Shown: positions 8,242-16,305, counted from the first letter of the stretch. The stretch: DNA of 34,255 bases from JAXGYX01 sp964487355 (GCA_964487355.1 CAZAPS010000017.1:1-34255); one strand, 5' to 3'. Numbers and translations are program-made. Notes: a model not told the origin generated them from the sequence alone.

Positions 8242-9309
8242 TTATGAACCTTGTGACGCGCTCTCCGCCGGATAGTCCGGAGTCATTCTCCGGCCCGATG
8301 CGCCGCCCGGGTTTTGCGCCGCAGATGGCCGCGGGCTCGACGCGTTCGCGTTCATCGCCGATTCTTTTAGCACCAGCCCCAAGGTGGCGAGATTTTGCAG
8401 CTCGGACGGCACGATGATCTTTGTCGCCTGACCCTGCGCCACTTTTTCCAGCGCCCTCAAGCTTTCCAAAGAGATCACTTTGTCGTCGATGCCGGCCTCT
8501 TTGATCATCTGCAGACCTCTCGCGGTAGCCTGCTGCACCGTCAAGATCGCCTGCGCCTGACCCTCCGCCTCACGAATCGAGGTTTCTTTCTTCGCGTCGG
8601 CTCTGAGGATCGCCGCCTCTTTCTCACCCTCGGCGACTCGGATCGCCGCTTCTTTTTTACCTTCTGAGCGCAAGATGTTTTCGCGCTTTTCACGTTCGGC
8701 CTTCATCTGACGTTCCATCGCCGCCTGAATGTCCGCCGGAGGAAGAATGTTCTTCAATTCGACCCGGTTGACGCGGATGCCCCAGGGATCGGTGGCGACA
8801 TCCAGGATCTCGCGCATCTTGGTGTTGATCAGATCGCGGGAGGTCAATGTCTCGTCCAGCTCCAGATCGCCGATGATGTTGCGCAAGGTGGTCGCTGTGA
8901 GATTTTCAATCGCCTGGGCCGGGCGCTCGATTCCGTAGACGAAGAGCTTGGGGTCGGTGATTTGATAAAACAAGACCGTGTCGATCTGCATGGTGACGTT
9001 GTCTTTTGTGATCACGGCCTGGGGCGCGAAGTCAAAGACTCTTTCCTTCAAAGAAACGACCTTAGCGACCCGGTCGACAAATGGGACTTTGACGTGCAGT
9101 CCGGTGTCCCAGGTTGTTTTGTATGTGCCAAGGCGTTCGACGACAAAGTTGTGAGCCTGCGGCACCACGCGGATGTTGCGAATCAACAGCCCTAAAACGA
9201 TGATCACGGCGATGGCCAGGCCGATGACACCACCGGTCGAGATGACGCCTGTGAGGCTGACACCCGGGACCGCGGTCATTTTTTGTAAAATTTGAATTCC
9301 TGTATCCAT
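8242..9309 (-). CDS. SPFH/band-7 family membrane protein (stomatin/paraslipin-like)
   Basis: About 355 residues. One membrane segment near residues 27-43, then the SPFH domain (RNIRVVPQAHNFVVERLG through NILPPADI), a long charged Ala/Glu/Lys coiled coil with repeated EGEKEAA/EGKKEAA units, and a Pro/Ser-rich tail. Such proteins form oligomeric scaffolds in membrane microdomains; the closest type is YbbK/QmcA-paraslipin. ATG 9309 is preferred over ATG 9324 because AAAGGA lies just upstream of 9309 on the minus strand and inside the longer form. It sits 38 bases downstream of the NfeD gene, its usual partner. Confidence 0.9.
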   Translation of the reverse strand: MDTGIQILQKMTAVPGVSLTGVISTGGVIGLAIAVIIVLGLLIRNIRVVPQAHNFVVERLGTYKTTWDTGLHVKVPFVDRVAKVVSLKERVFDFAPQAVITKDNVTMQIDTVLFYQITDPKLFVYGIERPAQAIENLTATTLRNIIGDLELDETLTSRDLINTKMREILDVATDPWGIRVNRVELKNILPPADIQAAMERQMKAEREKRENILRSEGKKEAAIRVAEGEKEAAILRADAKKETSIREAEGQAQAILTVQQATARGLQMIKEAGIDDKVISLESLRALEKVAQGQATKIIVPSELQNLATLGLVLKESAMNANASSPRPSAAQNPGGASGRRMTPDYPAESASQGS

Positions 9310-9347
9310 GAGGTTTCCTTTCATAATTAAATTGAATTATTCCATTG

Positions 9348-9830
9348 TCATTTCGCTGTTTCTTCTGTGGCCGAGTTGGGCCGGGAGTGGACCGGCTCGA
9401 TGATCGCTCTGGTTCCCTGAATCGCGACGACACGGACCAACGTGCCTTTGACCAGGTCGACGTTGTCCACCGTGGCGGCTCGCCATGATTGCCCATTCAC
9501 CATCACCCTGCCGGCTCCGGAGATGTGATCGATTGACTCCTCCAATATGCCTTCGGCGCCGATCAGACGATCCAGATTGGTCGGTGTTTTATGACGTTGC
9601 ATGAGTATCCGATCCCTGTTTTTCCAACCGATGAAGAAAAACAGCGCGGATGTCAGGATGAACACGATGGTTTGGACAAGAGGAGGTGCACCCAGGGCCG
9701 CGCTTAACGCGGCCAACAGTGCGCCGCCGACAAACCAGATGCTGACCAGTATGATCGTCACCATTTCGATTAGCAATAAAATACCGGCGATGATTAGCCA
9801 GAACAGCCATGCGCTGATTCCCAAAATCAT
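9348..9830 (-). CDS. NfeD-family membrane protein
   Basis: About 160 residues: a hydrophobic N-terminal half with roughly three membrane segments (residues 1-70), then a small soluble OB-fold domain (about 85-145) with the pattern LIGAEGILEESID...GRVMVNGQSWRA typical of NfeD. NfeD proteins are nearly always encoded next to SPFH proteins and are thought to act with them in membrane organisation. ATG 9830 follows GGAGGT on the minus strand (9840-9835). First gene of a two-gene operon with the SPFH gene. Confidence 0.88.
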   Translation of the reverse strand: MILGISAWLFWLIIAGILLLIEMVTIILVSIWFVGGALLAALSAALGAPPLVQTIVFILTSALFFFIGWKNRDRILMQRHKTPTNLDRLIGAEGILEESIDHISGAGRVMVNGQSWRAATVDNVDLVKGTLVRVVAIQGTRAIIEPVHSRPNSATEETAK

Positions 9831-9861
9831 TGAGACCTCCAATCAATTTCTTGAAATCTTG

Positions 9862-9870
9862 TTATCCACA
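9862..9870 (+). other. Single perfect DnaA-box sequence
   Basis: TTATCCACA is the consensus DnaA box. It lies in the leader of the NfeD transcript, between its promoter and its ribosome site. Only one was noticed, with no cluster or AT-rich unwinding element, so this is not an origin and may be chance. Confidence 0.3.
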
Positions 9871-9891
9871 TAAAATAAGAGGTTATGGTTA

Positions 9892-9920
9892 TTTATAATA
9901 TAGTAGATCGAGCGTGGCAA
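9892..9920 (-). promoter_or_regulatory. Promoter of the nfeD-SPFH operon
   Basis: On the minus strand TTGCCA (9920-9915), a 17-base spacer and TATAAA (9897-9892) form a good sigma-A promoter about 60 bases before the NfeD start. Confidence 0.65.
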
Positions 9921-9945
9921 CACATTCCGTGACCGGCGGGATTTC

Positions 9946-9954
9946 TGATATAAT
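9946..9954 (+). promoter_or_regulatory. Extended -10 promoter for the HIT gene
   Basis: TGATATAAT is an extended -10 element (TGnTATAAT) about 90 bases before the HIT start. The -35 region (TTCCGT at 9925-9930, 18-base spacing) is poor. It is divergent from the nfeD promoter. Confidence 0.5.
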
Positions 9955-10046
9955 TACCAAAGATCTCAGATCAACCGATTATCGACCGTTCCGTGCGGAC
10001 AAATGTCGGTGCGGAGACAGGCTAAGTGAAGCTGGAGAGGGCAATT

Positions 10047-10466
10047 ATGAAAGATCCTGCATGCGCGTATTGCGGAAATGACGAAGCCTTGGCAGCCTTT
10101 GGTTATCCGGTTTGCGAACTGGACAACGCGTTGGTGTATGTTTTTAAGGAACAGAGCAACAAAGGGCGTTGCATCGTGGCGTCCAAGGGGCACGTCAGCG
10201 AATTCATCGACATGAGTGATGAGGAGCGGGACGGTTTTTTCAAAGACATGGGACGCGTCGCGAAAGCGTTGCACAAGCTATACAAGCCTAAGAAAATCAA
10301 CTATGCCGCGTTTGGCGACACCGGCCGGCACACACACTTTCATCTTGTTCCAAAACATGAGGGAACAGAGGAGTTTGGCGGCATGTTCGCGATGAACAGC
10401 GGCAAGGTAATGCTATCGGATGAGGAATGTGAGACGATGGCGGAGGAAATCCGTCAAAACCTGTAA
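10047..10466 (+). CDS. HIT-family protein
   Basis: A 139-residue histidine-triad protein, predicted to hydrolyse or transfer nucleoside monophosphates (for example Ap4A-like or AMP-linked substrates). The triad is HTHFHLV near residue 99, in the order HxHxHxx with the nucleophilic His in the middle. An N-terminal CAYC pair may bind zinc together with another residue, as in several clostridial HIT proteins. ATG 10047 is preceded by GGAGAGG at 10034-10040; the longer form from 10026 lacks such a site. It is monocistronic or leads into the structured region downstream. Exact substrate not predictable. Confidence 0.88.
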   Translation: MKDPACAYCGNDEALAAFGYPVCELDNALVYVFKEQSNKGRCIVASKGHVSEFIDMSDEERDGFFKDMGRVAKALHKLYKPKKINYAAFGDTGRHTHFHLVPKHEGTEEFGGMFAMNSGKVMLSDEECETMAEEIRQNL

Positions 10467-10472
10467 ATTATG

Positions 10473-10604
10473 AGCCACTTGAGCGGTGGCTTGTTGATCG
10501 CTTGATGATTTGATATCCGTGGTTGTCGTCGCGCGGGCGAAACACCTGTTTCGGGGTGACCGCGGATATCAGTGTGAGACGGCGTGAACGCGTAGGCCGA
10601 CACT
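10473..10604 (+). ncRNA. Structured non-coding region (possible leader RNA), unidentified
   Basis: Three hairpin units follow each other. First, AGCCAC (10473-10478) with GTGGCT (10486-10491). Second, a 12-bp stem TGATATCCGTGG (10511-10522) with CCGCGGATATCA (10560-10571), one G-U pair, enclosing a perfect inner hairpin CGAAAC-ACCT-GTTTCG at 10538-10553. Third, AGTGT (10571-10575) with ACACT (10600-10604), enclosing GGC/GCC and GCGT-GA-ACGC. No ORF, promoter or T-tract is evident. It matches no riboswitch, SRP RNA, tmRNA or RNase P pattern that I know. It ends about 65 bases before the low-complexity protein and could be its leader, or the 3' end of the HIT transcript. Confidence 0.45.
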
Positions 10605-10669
10605 TATGGAATCGAACCCAAGCGGAATATTCATGTCAATCTATGCTCAAAGTGAGGAGACAAATCTGG

Positions 10670-11404
10670 ATGTCAGCATCAAACAATTCGACAGATCTGA
10701 AAGAACATCAGGGCAACAACCCAAAAACGGCGGCGGACGATCAACGCAAGACGGGCGGCCAAAGGCAGCCACGTCAGAAAAACCTGGAATCGAGAGACCG
10801 CGGCGGCAACCGATCGGGTGGACGTAAATCGTCCTCCGGAGGCAATCGTGGCAGGAGTCAACGCTCCGGCCCCCCGCGCGGTGGATTTCGTGATCCGGTG
10901 AGAAAAGACGACACCACAAATGAGAAGTCGTCTGCCCGGGGCGACGAGCGAACGACCGGGCAACGCGCCGAAAGAAGCAATAAGAATCAACGTGGCGCGA
11001 ATCAGCCGGCGAACACCGGTCAGCGTCGAGGTCAAAATCAGGCTCGGCGCAAGGACACGAGTAAAGCCCCCGCGAAAGCAAATCAGTCGGAGAAGGTCCA
11101 ACAGTCGGCGTCACCGAACTCTCAACAAAAACAACAGCGTGGCGACCGCAAGCCTGAGCGTGGTTCCGACGCGCGGCGAGACGGCAAACAGCTTCGTGAC
11201 GGTGGTCAGCCCACGGCGAAAAAACAAAATCAGGCCAAAGGCTCGTCCCAAGCCAAACACAGACCGAAATATAAAGCCGCGCGCAAAGTGATCTCCAAGC
11301 CGATCGTTGAGGAGACCCTTGAGGATCTGCAACTCAAGAACATACGTCTGGAAAAGGAGATTATGCTTGAAATCGCGGAAGTGCGAACCATCAAACTCGA
11401 CTGA
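10670..11404 (+). CDS. Hypothetical basic low-complexity protein with a conserved-looking C-terminal helix
   Basis: About 244 residues. Residues 1-205 are almost entirely Gly, Arg, Gln, Asn, Lys, Ser and Asp with many RG, GGR, QR and GDR units and hardly any hydrophobic residue, so predicted disordered. The last 32 residues are different: VEETLEDLQLKNIRLEKEI is a charged amphipathic helix. Composition suggests RNA or DNA binding, and the tail may bind a partner; function unknown. ATG 10670 follows GAGGAG at 10654-10659 (spacing 10). It overlaps the yaaO-like gene by 38 bases, so it belongs to the tmk-darA-holB-ricT operon. The frame is real by position and coupling, but composition alone cannot prove it. 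Confidence 0.7.
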   Translation: MSASNNSTDLKEHQGNNPKTAADDQRKTGGQRQPRQKNLESRDRGGNRSGGRKSSSGGNRGRSQRSGPPRGGFRDPVRKDDTTNEKSSARGDERTTGQRAERSNKNQRGANQPANTGQRRGQNQARRKDTSKAPAKANQSEKVQQSASPNSQQKQQRGDRKPERGSDARRDGKQLRDGGQPTAKKQNQAKGSSQAKHRPKYKAARKVISKPIVEETLEDLQLKNIRLEKEIMLEIAEVRTIKLD

Positions 11405-13013
11405 CCGGACCGGCGGGAAACTGCCGATTTACTCAACTCTTCGCGACGCGTGCGATACTGAAAAATATAGTTTTCACATGCCCGGGCACAGCGCGGGGCA
11501 TGGATTTTCCGCTGAATTTCAAGAATGGCTGCCGCGGCTGGACACGACGGAATTGCCGATCACCGGTGATCTAAATGAACCGGAAGGCGCGGTGGCGGAC
11601 AGCCAAAGAAGGGCTGCCGATTATTTTGGCGCCGCGGAAACAATTTTTTTGACCGGAGGAGCGACCTCAGGCATTCAAGCCATGCTGTTGGGTGTGGTTG
11701 GGATCGGTGGCAAAGTGCTGATCGACCCAATGTCGCACCGTGCGGTGTTGAACGCGGCCGCTCTGTGGCGAATCGAAACCGTGATGATTGAACCGAATTC
11801 AAAGGAGGGACAGGATCTCCCCCGCGAAACTGACGACCATTCCGACGTCGCCGGGTTGGCGCGTCCCTACTGGTATGATCCGTTGCCTCATGTCACCACC
11901 AGTGATTTGAACGACTCGTTGAGCCGTCATCAGGACGCCGCGGCCGTGCTGATCACTTCCCCGGACTATTACGGCAACACCGCCGATCTGGCCGCCTTGA
12001 ACAAAGTCTGCCTGGACCATGGTGTCCCATTGCTGGTGGACGAGGCGCACGGCGCGCATTTCGTCTGTGATCCCTCGATTTTCCCGCTGACCGCCTTGGC
12101 CGCCGGTTGTGCGTCCTGTGTTCAGAGCGCGCACAAAACCCTGGCCGCGCTGACACCCACAGCCTTGCTCCATATTGGACACGACGCGCCGTTTGAAGCG
12201 CGGACTTTGATGGCGGCGTTGCGTCTGATTCGCACGAGCAGTCCACCGTTGGCCATGGCCGCCTCGATCGAGTACGCGGTTGACGACTTGATGTCACGCG
12301 GTCCCGTCCTTTTTCAGACCATCCACACCGAGCTCAAACTGCTGTCCGGCCGTTTGCGTCACCCTTATCGCATATCACCTGTGGCGTCCTCCCCATCCTC
12401 GTCATCCTCGCCATCCGGGACTGTACGCGCGCGGCGGGATCCAACCCGTTTGGTGATCGACACCTCTGAAGTGGCGCCGGCGAGGGTTGTCGCGGAGGAG
12501 TTGCTGAAAAAGGGCATCGTGATTGAGTTTGCCGACTTGACGCGTTTGATTTTGGTTCCGGGTATTGGGCTGCCCGCTGCTGCGTGGCCGGCTCTCGCCT
12601 CGGCGCTGAACCGGATTGGTGATGAAGCGAAAACAATGAACCCGGACAGGGAGTCGGCGCGATACTTGGATTCATTGCTGACCGCCGTCTATCGGCGGAG
12701 CGATCGGACGCCAAATCCGGCGTTGATCGCGGCTCGTTTTTGCCACGCTCCAAAAGGCGAGAAGATAGAAGTCGCCGAGATTCCTTTGGAGGAGGCGGAC
12801 GGACGGACATCCACTGAGTCGATCACTCCATACCCACCCGGCATACCCCTCATTTGGCCGGGAGAAACGTTGAATGTCGGGCTGATCTCGCTCTTGCGTG
12901 AGCTCTGGTCCAACGGCATCCGCTGCCAAGGTCTGAACAGCCGAGCGGGTCAATTATATATACACGTCAATCGCGAAGAACACGTTTTCTATCCGCCGCT
13001 AAATCATGTATAA
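11367..13013 (+). CDS. Orn/Lys/Arg decarboxylase-family PLP enzyme (YaaO type)
   Basis: About 548 residues of the fold-type I Orn/Lys/Arg decarboxylase family. The family N-terminus (PIYSTLRDAC...FHMPGHSAGHG) starts about 20 residues in. The PLP-binding Asp225 and His228 are in LVDEAHGAHF and the Schiff-base lysine is Lys257 in QSAHKTLAALTPT. A C-terminal wing domain follows. It is the B. subtilis YaaO type, encoded before tmk there too; the substrate of this type is not firmly known. I chose TTG 11367 because AAGGAGA at 11354-11360 is ideally spaced; the ATG 11307 extension has no such site. A Pro/Ser-rich linker lies near residues 330-350. Confidence 0.88.
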   Translation: MKSRKCEPSNSTDRTGGKLPIYSTLRDACDTEKYSFHMPGHSAGHGFSAEFQEWLPRLDTTELPITGDLNEPEGAVADSQRRAADYFGAAETIFLTGGATSGIQAMLLGVVGIGGKVLIDPMSHRAVLNAAALWRIETVMIEPNSKEGQDLPRETDDHSDVAGLARPYWYDPLPHVTTSDLNDSLSRHQDAAAVLITSPDYYGNTADLAALNKVCLDHGVPLLVDEAHGAHFVCDPSIFPLTALAAGCASCVQSAHKTLAALTPTALLHIGHDAPFEARTLMAALRLIRTSSPPLAMAASIEYAVDDLMSRGPVLFQTIHTELKLLSGRLRHPYRISPVASSPSSSSSPSGTVRARRDPTRLVIDTSEVAPARVVAEELLKKGIVIEFADLTRLILVPGIGLPAAAWPALASALNRIGDEAKTMNPDRESARYLDSLLTAVYRRSDRTPNPALIAARFCHAPKGEKIEVAEIPLEEADGRTSTESITPYPPGIPLIWPGETLNVGLISLLRELWSNGIRCQGLNSRAGQLYIHVNREEHVFYPPLNHV

Positions 13014-13043
13014 TAAAAGCACTTCATTAGAAAGGTCGTCCTT

Positions 13044-13679
13044 ATGGCTCACAAGGGTAAATTAATCACATTTGAAGGCATTGACGGCAGTGGCAAATCG
13101 ACCCAAATCAGGCTTTTGACACAGACGCTTAAACGTGACGACATACCCTTCCTGTTGGCCAGAGAACCGGGCGGCACACCGGTGGGCGAGTCGATTCGAG
13201 AGATCCTGTTGAACTCCGCGCACCGCGAGATGGACGCTGTCACCGAATTGTTTTTATTTGAGGCGGCGCGGGCGCAGTTGATCCGCGACCTGATCAGACC
13301 GGCGTTGGACGCCGGGAAATTGGTGCTGTTGGACCGGTTTACCGATTCCACTGTCGCCTATCAAGGCTACGGCCGCGGGTTGGGAGTGGATCGGGTGACG
13401 GCGCTCAATGACGCCGCGACATCCGGTTTGATTCCGGATCGCACGTTCTTGCTTGATCTGCCGGCGGAAGAGGGAATCGACAGAATGAAGCGCGGCCGCC
13501 CCGGGAAATCAGACCGGCTGGACACGGAAGGTCTGGATTTCACAAGACGGGTGCGCGAAGGATATTTGGAAGTGGCGAGGCAATCCGCGGAGCGCGTCAC
13601 GGTAATTGACGCACTAAGACCGATCGAGGCGATCGAGTCCGACATATACGGTAAAATAAGGGAGGATCTTGTACTATGA
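13044..13679 (+). CDS. tmk: Thymidylate kinase
   Basis: A 211-residue dTMP kinase, converting dTMP to dTDP for DNA synthesis. P-loop GIDGSGKST at residues 12-20, the REPGGTPVGE substrate-binding stretch near 40, the DRFTDSTVAYQGYGRG motif near 97, and a LID region around DRLDTEGLDF. ATG 13044 follows AAAGG at 13031-13035, 30 bases after the decarboxylase. Its last codons overlap the darA start (ATGA). Confidence 0.96.
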   Translation: MAHKGKLITFEGIDGSGKSTQIRLLTQTLKRDDIPFLLAREPGGTPVGESIREILLNSAHREMDAVTELFLFEAARAQLIRDLIRPALDAGKLVLLDRFTDSTVAYQGYGRGLGVDRVTALNDAATSGLIPDRTFLLDLPAEEGIDRMKRGRPGKSDRLDTEGLDFTRRVREGYLEVARQSAERVTVIDALRPIEAIESDIYGKIREDLVL

Positions 13680-14005
13680 AACTGGTTTACAGCATTGTCC
13701 ATGATGAGGACACGCCGCGCCTGATGGCGGAATTGAACAAGGCCGGCTATCGCGTGACCAAGCTAAACTCATCCGGAGGCTTTCTGCGCAGCGGGAACAC
13801 GACGTTGATGATCGGTGTCGAAGATGAGAACCTGGAGGATGTACTGGATATCATCCGTAAGTTTTCAAGCTCGCGCAAGGCGGCGATCAACACCAACATC
13901 ACTCCTTCGGCCATCGGCGGAGCGTACATTCCGTACCCTGTCGAGGTGACCATTGGTGGCGCCACAGTGTTCGTTTTGAACGTGGAATATTTTGAGAAAA
14001 TGTAA
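13676..14005 (+). CDS. darA: PII-like cyclic-di-AMP receptor DarA (YaaQ)
   Basis: A 109-residue protein of the DUF970/YaaQ family, a homotrimeric PII-like receptor that binds c-di-AMP. The family pattern is visible: KLVYSIVHDEDTPRLMAELN at the start, TKLNSSGGFLRSGNTTLMIGV in the middle and GGATVFVLNVE at the end. Start overlaps the tmk stop by four bases, as in Bacillus. YaaR, which separates yaaQ and holB in B. subtilis, is absent here. Confidence 0.94.
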   Translation: MKLVYSIVHDEDTPRLMAELNKAGYRVTKLNSSGGFLRSGNTTLMIGVEDENLEDVLDIIRKFSSSRKAAINTNITPSAIGGAYIPYPVEVTIGGATVFVLNVEYFEKM

Positions 14006-14007
14006 TC

Positions 14008-15015
14008 ATGCAATTTGAGAATGTTGTTGGTCAGCAGACTGCCAAGGAGAGACTCCACAGTCTGCTGATTTTATTCAATACACAATTCATCATTCTTTCC
14101 GGACCGAGCGGAATCGGCAAAAAAACGATGGCGCGCGAACTGGTTCGACTGATTCTCTGTCCGCGGGCCGCGGCCCACGAAGCCGCGACGGCCGATGATT
14201 GCGCCGTCTGCCGCTATTTGGAAGCGGGCTCGCACCCTGATTTTGTGTCTTTGTTTCCCGATCAGCCGGGCAAGGTGATCCCGGTCGAGCGGGTGCGCCG
14301 GGAAATCGTGGACGACACGGTGACCAGACCCCAGCTGGGTGAGCGCAAGGTCTATCTGATCGATGGCGACGGACTGAATGAACAAGGTCAGAACGCCATG
14401 CTGAAGACGTTCGAGGAACCACCTCCCTATTGTTCTTTTGTGCTGCTGTCCGGCGAGCCGCGCCGATTGCTTGACACCATTCGCTCGCGCGCGGCGCTTG
14501 TGCCGTTGTCGAGAAGCACGCCGGACGAGATTCGTGAGATCTTGAAACTACACCTGATCGCCGAAAACGAGGCGACTGACTATATCATCCGCTACGCGGA
14601 CGGTGTGCCCGGTGTCGCGCTGGATCTGTGTCGTGATGAGTGGTACGTCGAGGCGAAATCATCTATGATAAAAATCATTGACTTGTTGACACGGTCCGAC
14701 AGATCACAATTGTTGGTGAACGGGTTTTCAATTTTTGAGGAAAACAAGGAGCGGATCAACGATTTTCTCGATCTTTTGGAGACGTGGTTTCGTGACCTGT
14801 ATGTCTGGTCACGGACTCATCGTGTTGAACAGTTGATACATCGGGATCAGATTGACCGGATCGCTGAGTTTTCCGAGCGACGTCGGTGGACCACGCAGAC
14901 CGATGTGCGAATCTTTCGTCTGATCGGTGAAGTGCGTCAGGCGTTGGCCGCGAACGGCAACTTCGAGATGAGCGTGAATTATTTGTTATTGCAACTGCGT
15001 AAGGAGCTAAATTAA
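14008..15015 (+). CDS. holB: DNA polymerase III delta-prime subunit
   Basis: A 335-residue AAA+ clamp-loader subunit. Walker A-like GPSGIGKKT at residues 32-40, then a zinc-module remnant with Cys51, Cys65 and Cys68; the fourth usual Cys is missing and His57 could take its place. DGDGLNEQGQNAMLKTFEEPP is the Walker B/sensor region. The delta-prime SRC motif reads SRA here. ATG 14008 is three bases after darA. The stop TAA shares a base with the ricT start (TAATG). Confidence 0.92.
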   Translation: MQFENVVGQQTAKERLHSLLILFNTQFIILSGPSGIGKKTMARELVRLILCPRAAAHEAATADDCAVCRYLEAGSHPDFVSLFPDQPGKVIPVERVRREIVDDTVTRPQLGERKVYLIDGDGLNEQGQNAMLKTFEEPPPYCSFVLLSGEPRRLLDTIRSRAALVPLSRSTPDEIREILKLHLIAENEATDYIIRYADGVPGVALDLCRDEWYVEAKSSMIKIIDLLTRSDRSQLLVNGFSIFEENKERINDFLDLLETWFRDLYVWSRTHRVEQLIHRDQIDRIAEFSERRRWTTQTDVRIFRLIGEVRQALAANGNFEMSVNYLLLQLRKELN

Positions 15016-16274
15016 TGTATAAAGTGACTGGTGTCCGATTCCATGGAGTCGGTAAGGCATATGATTTCGAGACCGCAGACCTTCCGGTTCGCAAAGGTGA
15101 CGCCGTGATCGTCGAGACAGTTCAGGGGCTGGAGTTGGGATTTGCGGCGGATGAAGGCAAGACGCTCGCGGAAGAGCAAATTCGCGGCACGTTGAAACCG
15201 ATCATTCGGATCGCGACTGATGAGGATCTGGAGCGTTATGAACAAAACCTGTTGTTGGAAAAAGAGGCGTTTAAGATCTGCGCCGAAAAAATTCTGGAAC
15301 ATAAACTGGAGATGAATCTCGTCAGCGTCGAGTATACGTTTGACGGCAAGAAAATCGTCTTTTATTTTACCGCCGATGGTCGCGTTGACTTTCGTGAATT
15401 GGTCAAGGATCTGGCGCGGGTTTTTCGCATGCGCATCGAACTGCGGCAGATTGGTGTCCGCGACGAGGCCAGGATGATCGGCGGAGTGGGGATCTGTGGC
15501 AGAGAGTTTTGCTGTTCCTCGTTTTTGACTGATTTCATTCCTGTGTCGATTCGCATGGCGAAAGAGCAGGGGCTGTCGATGAATCCGACCAAGATCAGTG
15601 GCTGTTGCGGCCGCTTGATGTGTTGCCTGAAGTATGAGCAGGACGTTTATAAACAGGCCCGTAAAGGGATGCCGAAAATGGGGGCTTTCATTGACACTCC
15701 GGCCGGCAGGGCCAAGGTGATCGGCATGGATGTGCTTCGCGAGAGGCTGACGGTGGTCCCCGAGGATGACCGGGGGAGTGAGCCATTGGTGTTCACAAAG
15801 GCGGAGTTGGGTCTGGGCCCGGCCGAACCGGAGGCAAGCGCCGAATGTCCTGAGCGGGCGGATGACTTTGGTGTGCTTGATTATGACGACAAAGACCGGG
15901 TGGACGCGAAAGAACGCTCAGCCGAGACCGAGCGCGAACAAACGGATTTTGACTCCGCGACGGACCGTCAACCGGATTTTGAGCGGTCACAGCCGCGGGA
16001 GACCGCGCAGCGTGAGGCCCGCACGAGCCGGCGCAAGCCACGTAAACTGGGCAAACCGGCGAAGCCGGGGTTTGTGCCTCATCCGATCAAGCGAGGCAAA
16101 AAGGAGCGATCCAACGCGCGGCGGGACACGGACGCCGGGGATGGCGACTCGAGACGGCAATCCGGGGCGCGGTCAGGCTCATCCGCACGCAGGAATCGAC
16201 CGGGCAAAACCGTGAACAAGCGCGGGCTGAAAAGCCAGCGGCAAAAAGAGCGGCGCGAGGACTCCGAGGATTGA
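15015..16274 (+). CDS. ricT: RicT (YaaT), PSP1-domain protein, with a long basic tail
   Basis: RicT is a subunit of the RicA-RicF-RicT (Y-complex) that binds Fe-S clusters and promotes RNase Y-dependent mRNA processing in Bacillus. The PSP1 core covers about residues 1-265 with the diagnostic cysteines Cys161, Cys166/167 (GICGREFCC) and Cys197/198, Cys203/204 (GCCGRLMCC). Usual length is about 275. Here residues about 275-419 form an extra tail, first acidic (about 275-310), then rich in Arg, Lys, Ser and Gly, predicted disordered. The start overlaps the holB stop. Last gene of the operon; RicA and RicF are not in this window. Confidence 0.93.
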   Translation: MYKVTGVRFHGVGKAYDFETADLPVRKGDAVIVETVQGLELGFAADEGKTLAEEQIRGTLKPIIRIATDEDLERYEQNLLLEKEAFKICAEKILEHKLEMNLVSVEYTFDGKKIVFYFTADGRVDFRELVKDLARVFRMRIELRQIGVRDEARMIGGVGICGREFCCSSFLTDFIPVSIRMAKEQGLSMNPTKISGCCGRLMCCLKYEQDVYKQARKGMPKMGAFIDTPAGRAKVIGMDVLRERLTVVPEDDRGSEPLVFTKAELGLGPAEPEASAECPERADDFGVLDYDDKDRVDAKERSAETEREQTDFDSATDRQPDFERSQPRETAQREARTSRRKPRKLGKPAKPGFVPHPIKRGKKERSNARRDTDAGDGDSRRQSGARSGSSARRNRPGKTVNKRGLKSQRQKERREDSED

Positions 16275-16305
16275 TTGGATTTCGCATGCGAAAGCTGATC
16301 AATCC
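16268..16305. repeat. Nested palindrome at the ricT 3' end
   Basis: Outer arms GGATTGAT (16268-16275) and ATCAATCC (16298-16305) enclose a perfect 14-base palindrome TTTCGCATGCGAAA (16280-16293). The outer arm includes the ricT stop codon. Without a T-tract it is not a standard intrinsic terminator; it could be a Rho-type or mRNA-protecting hairpin, or a protein site. Confidence 0.55.

Noticed and set aside
10511..10604. Known riboswitch (guanidine, c-di-AMP, THF) or SRP RNA
   Set aside because: None of the conserved core sequences of these classes could be found; left as unidentified.
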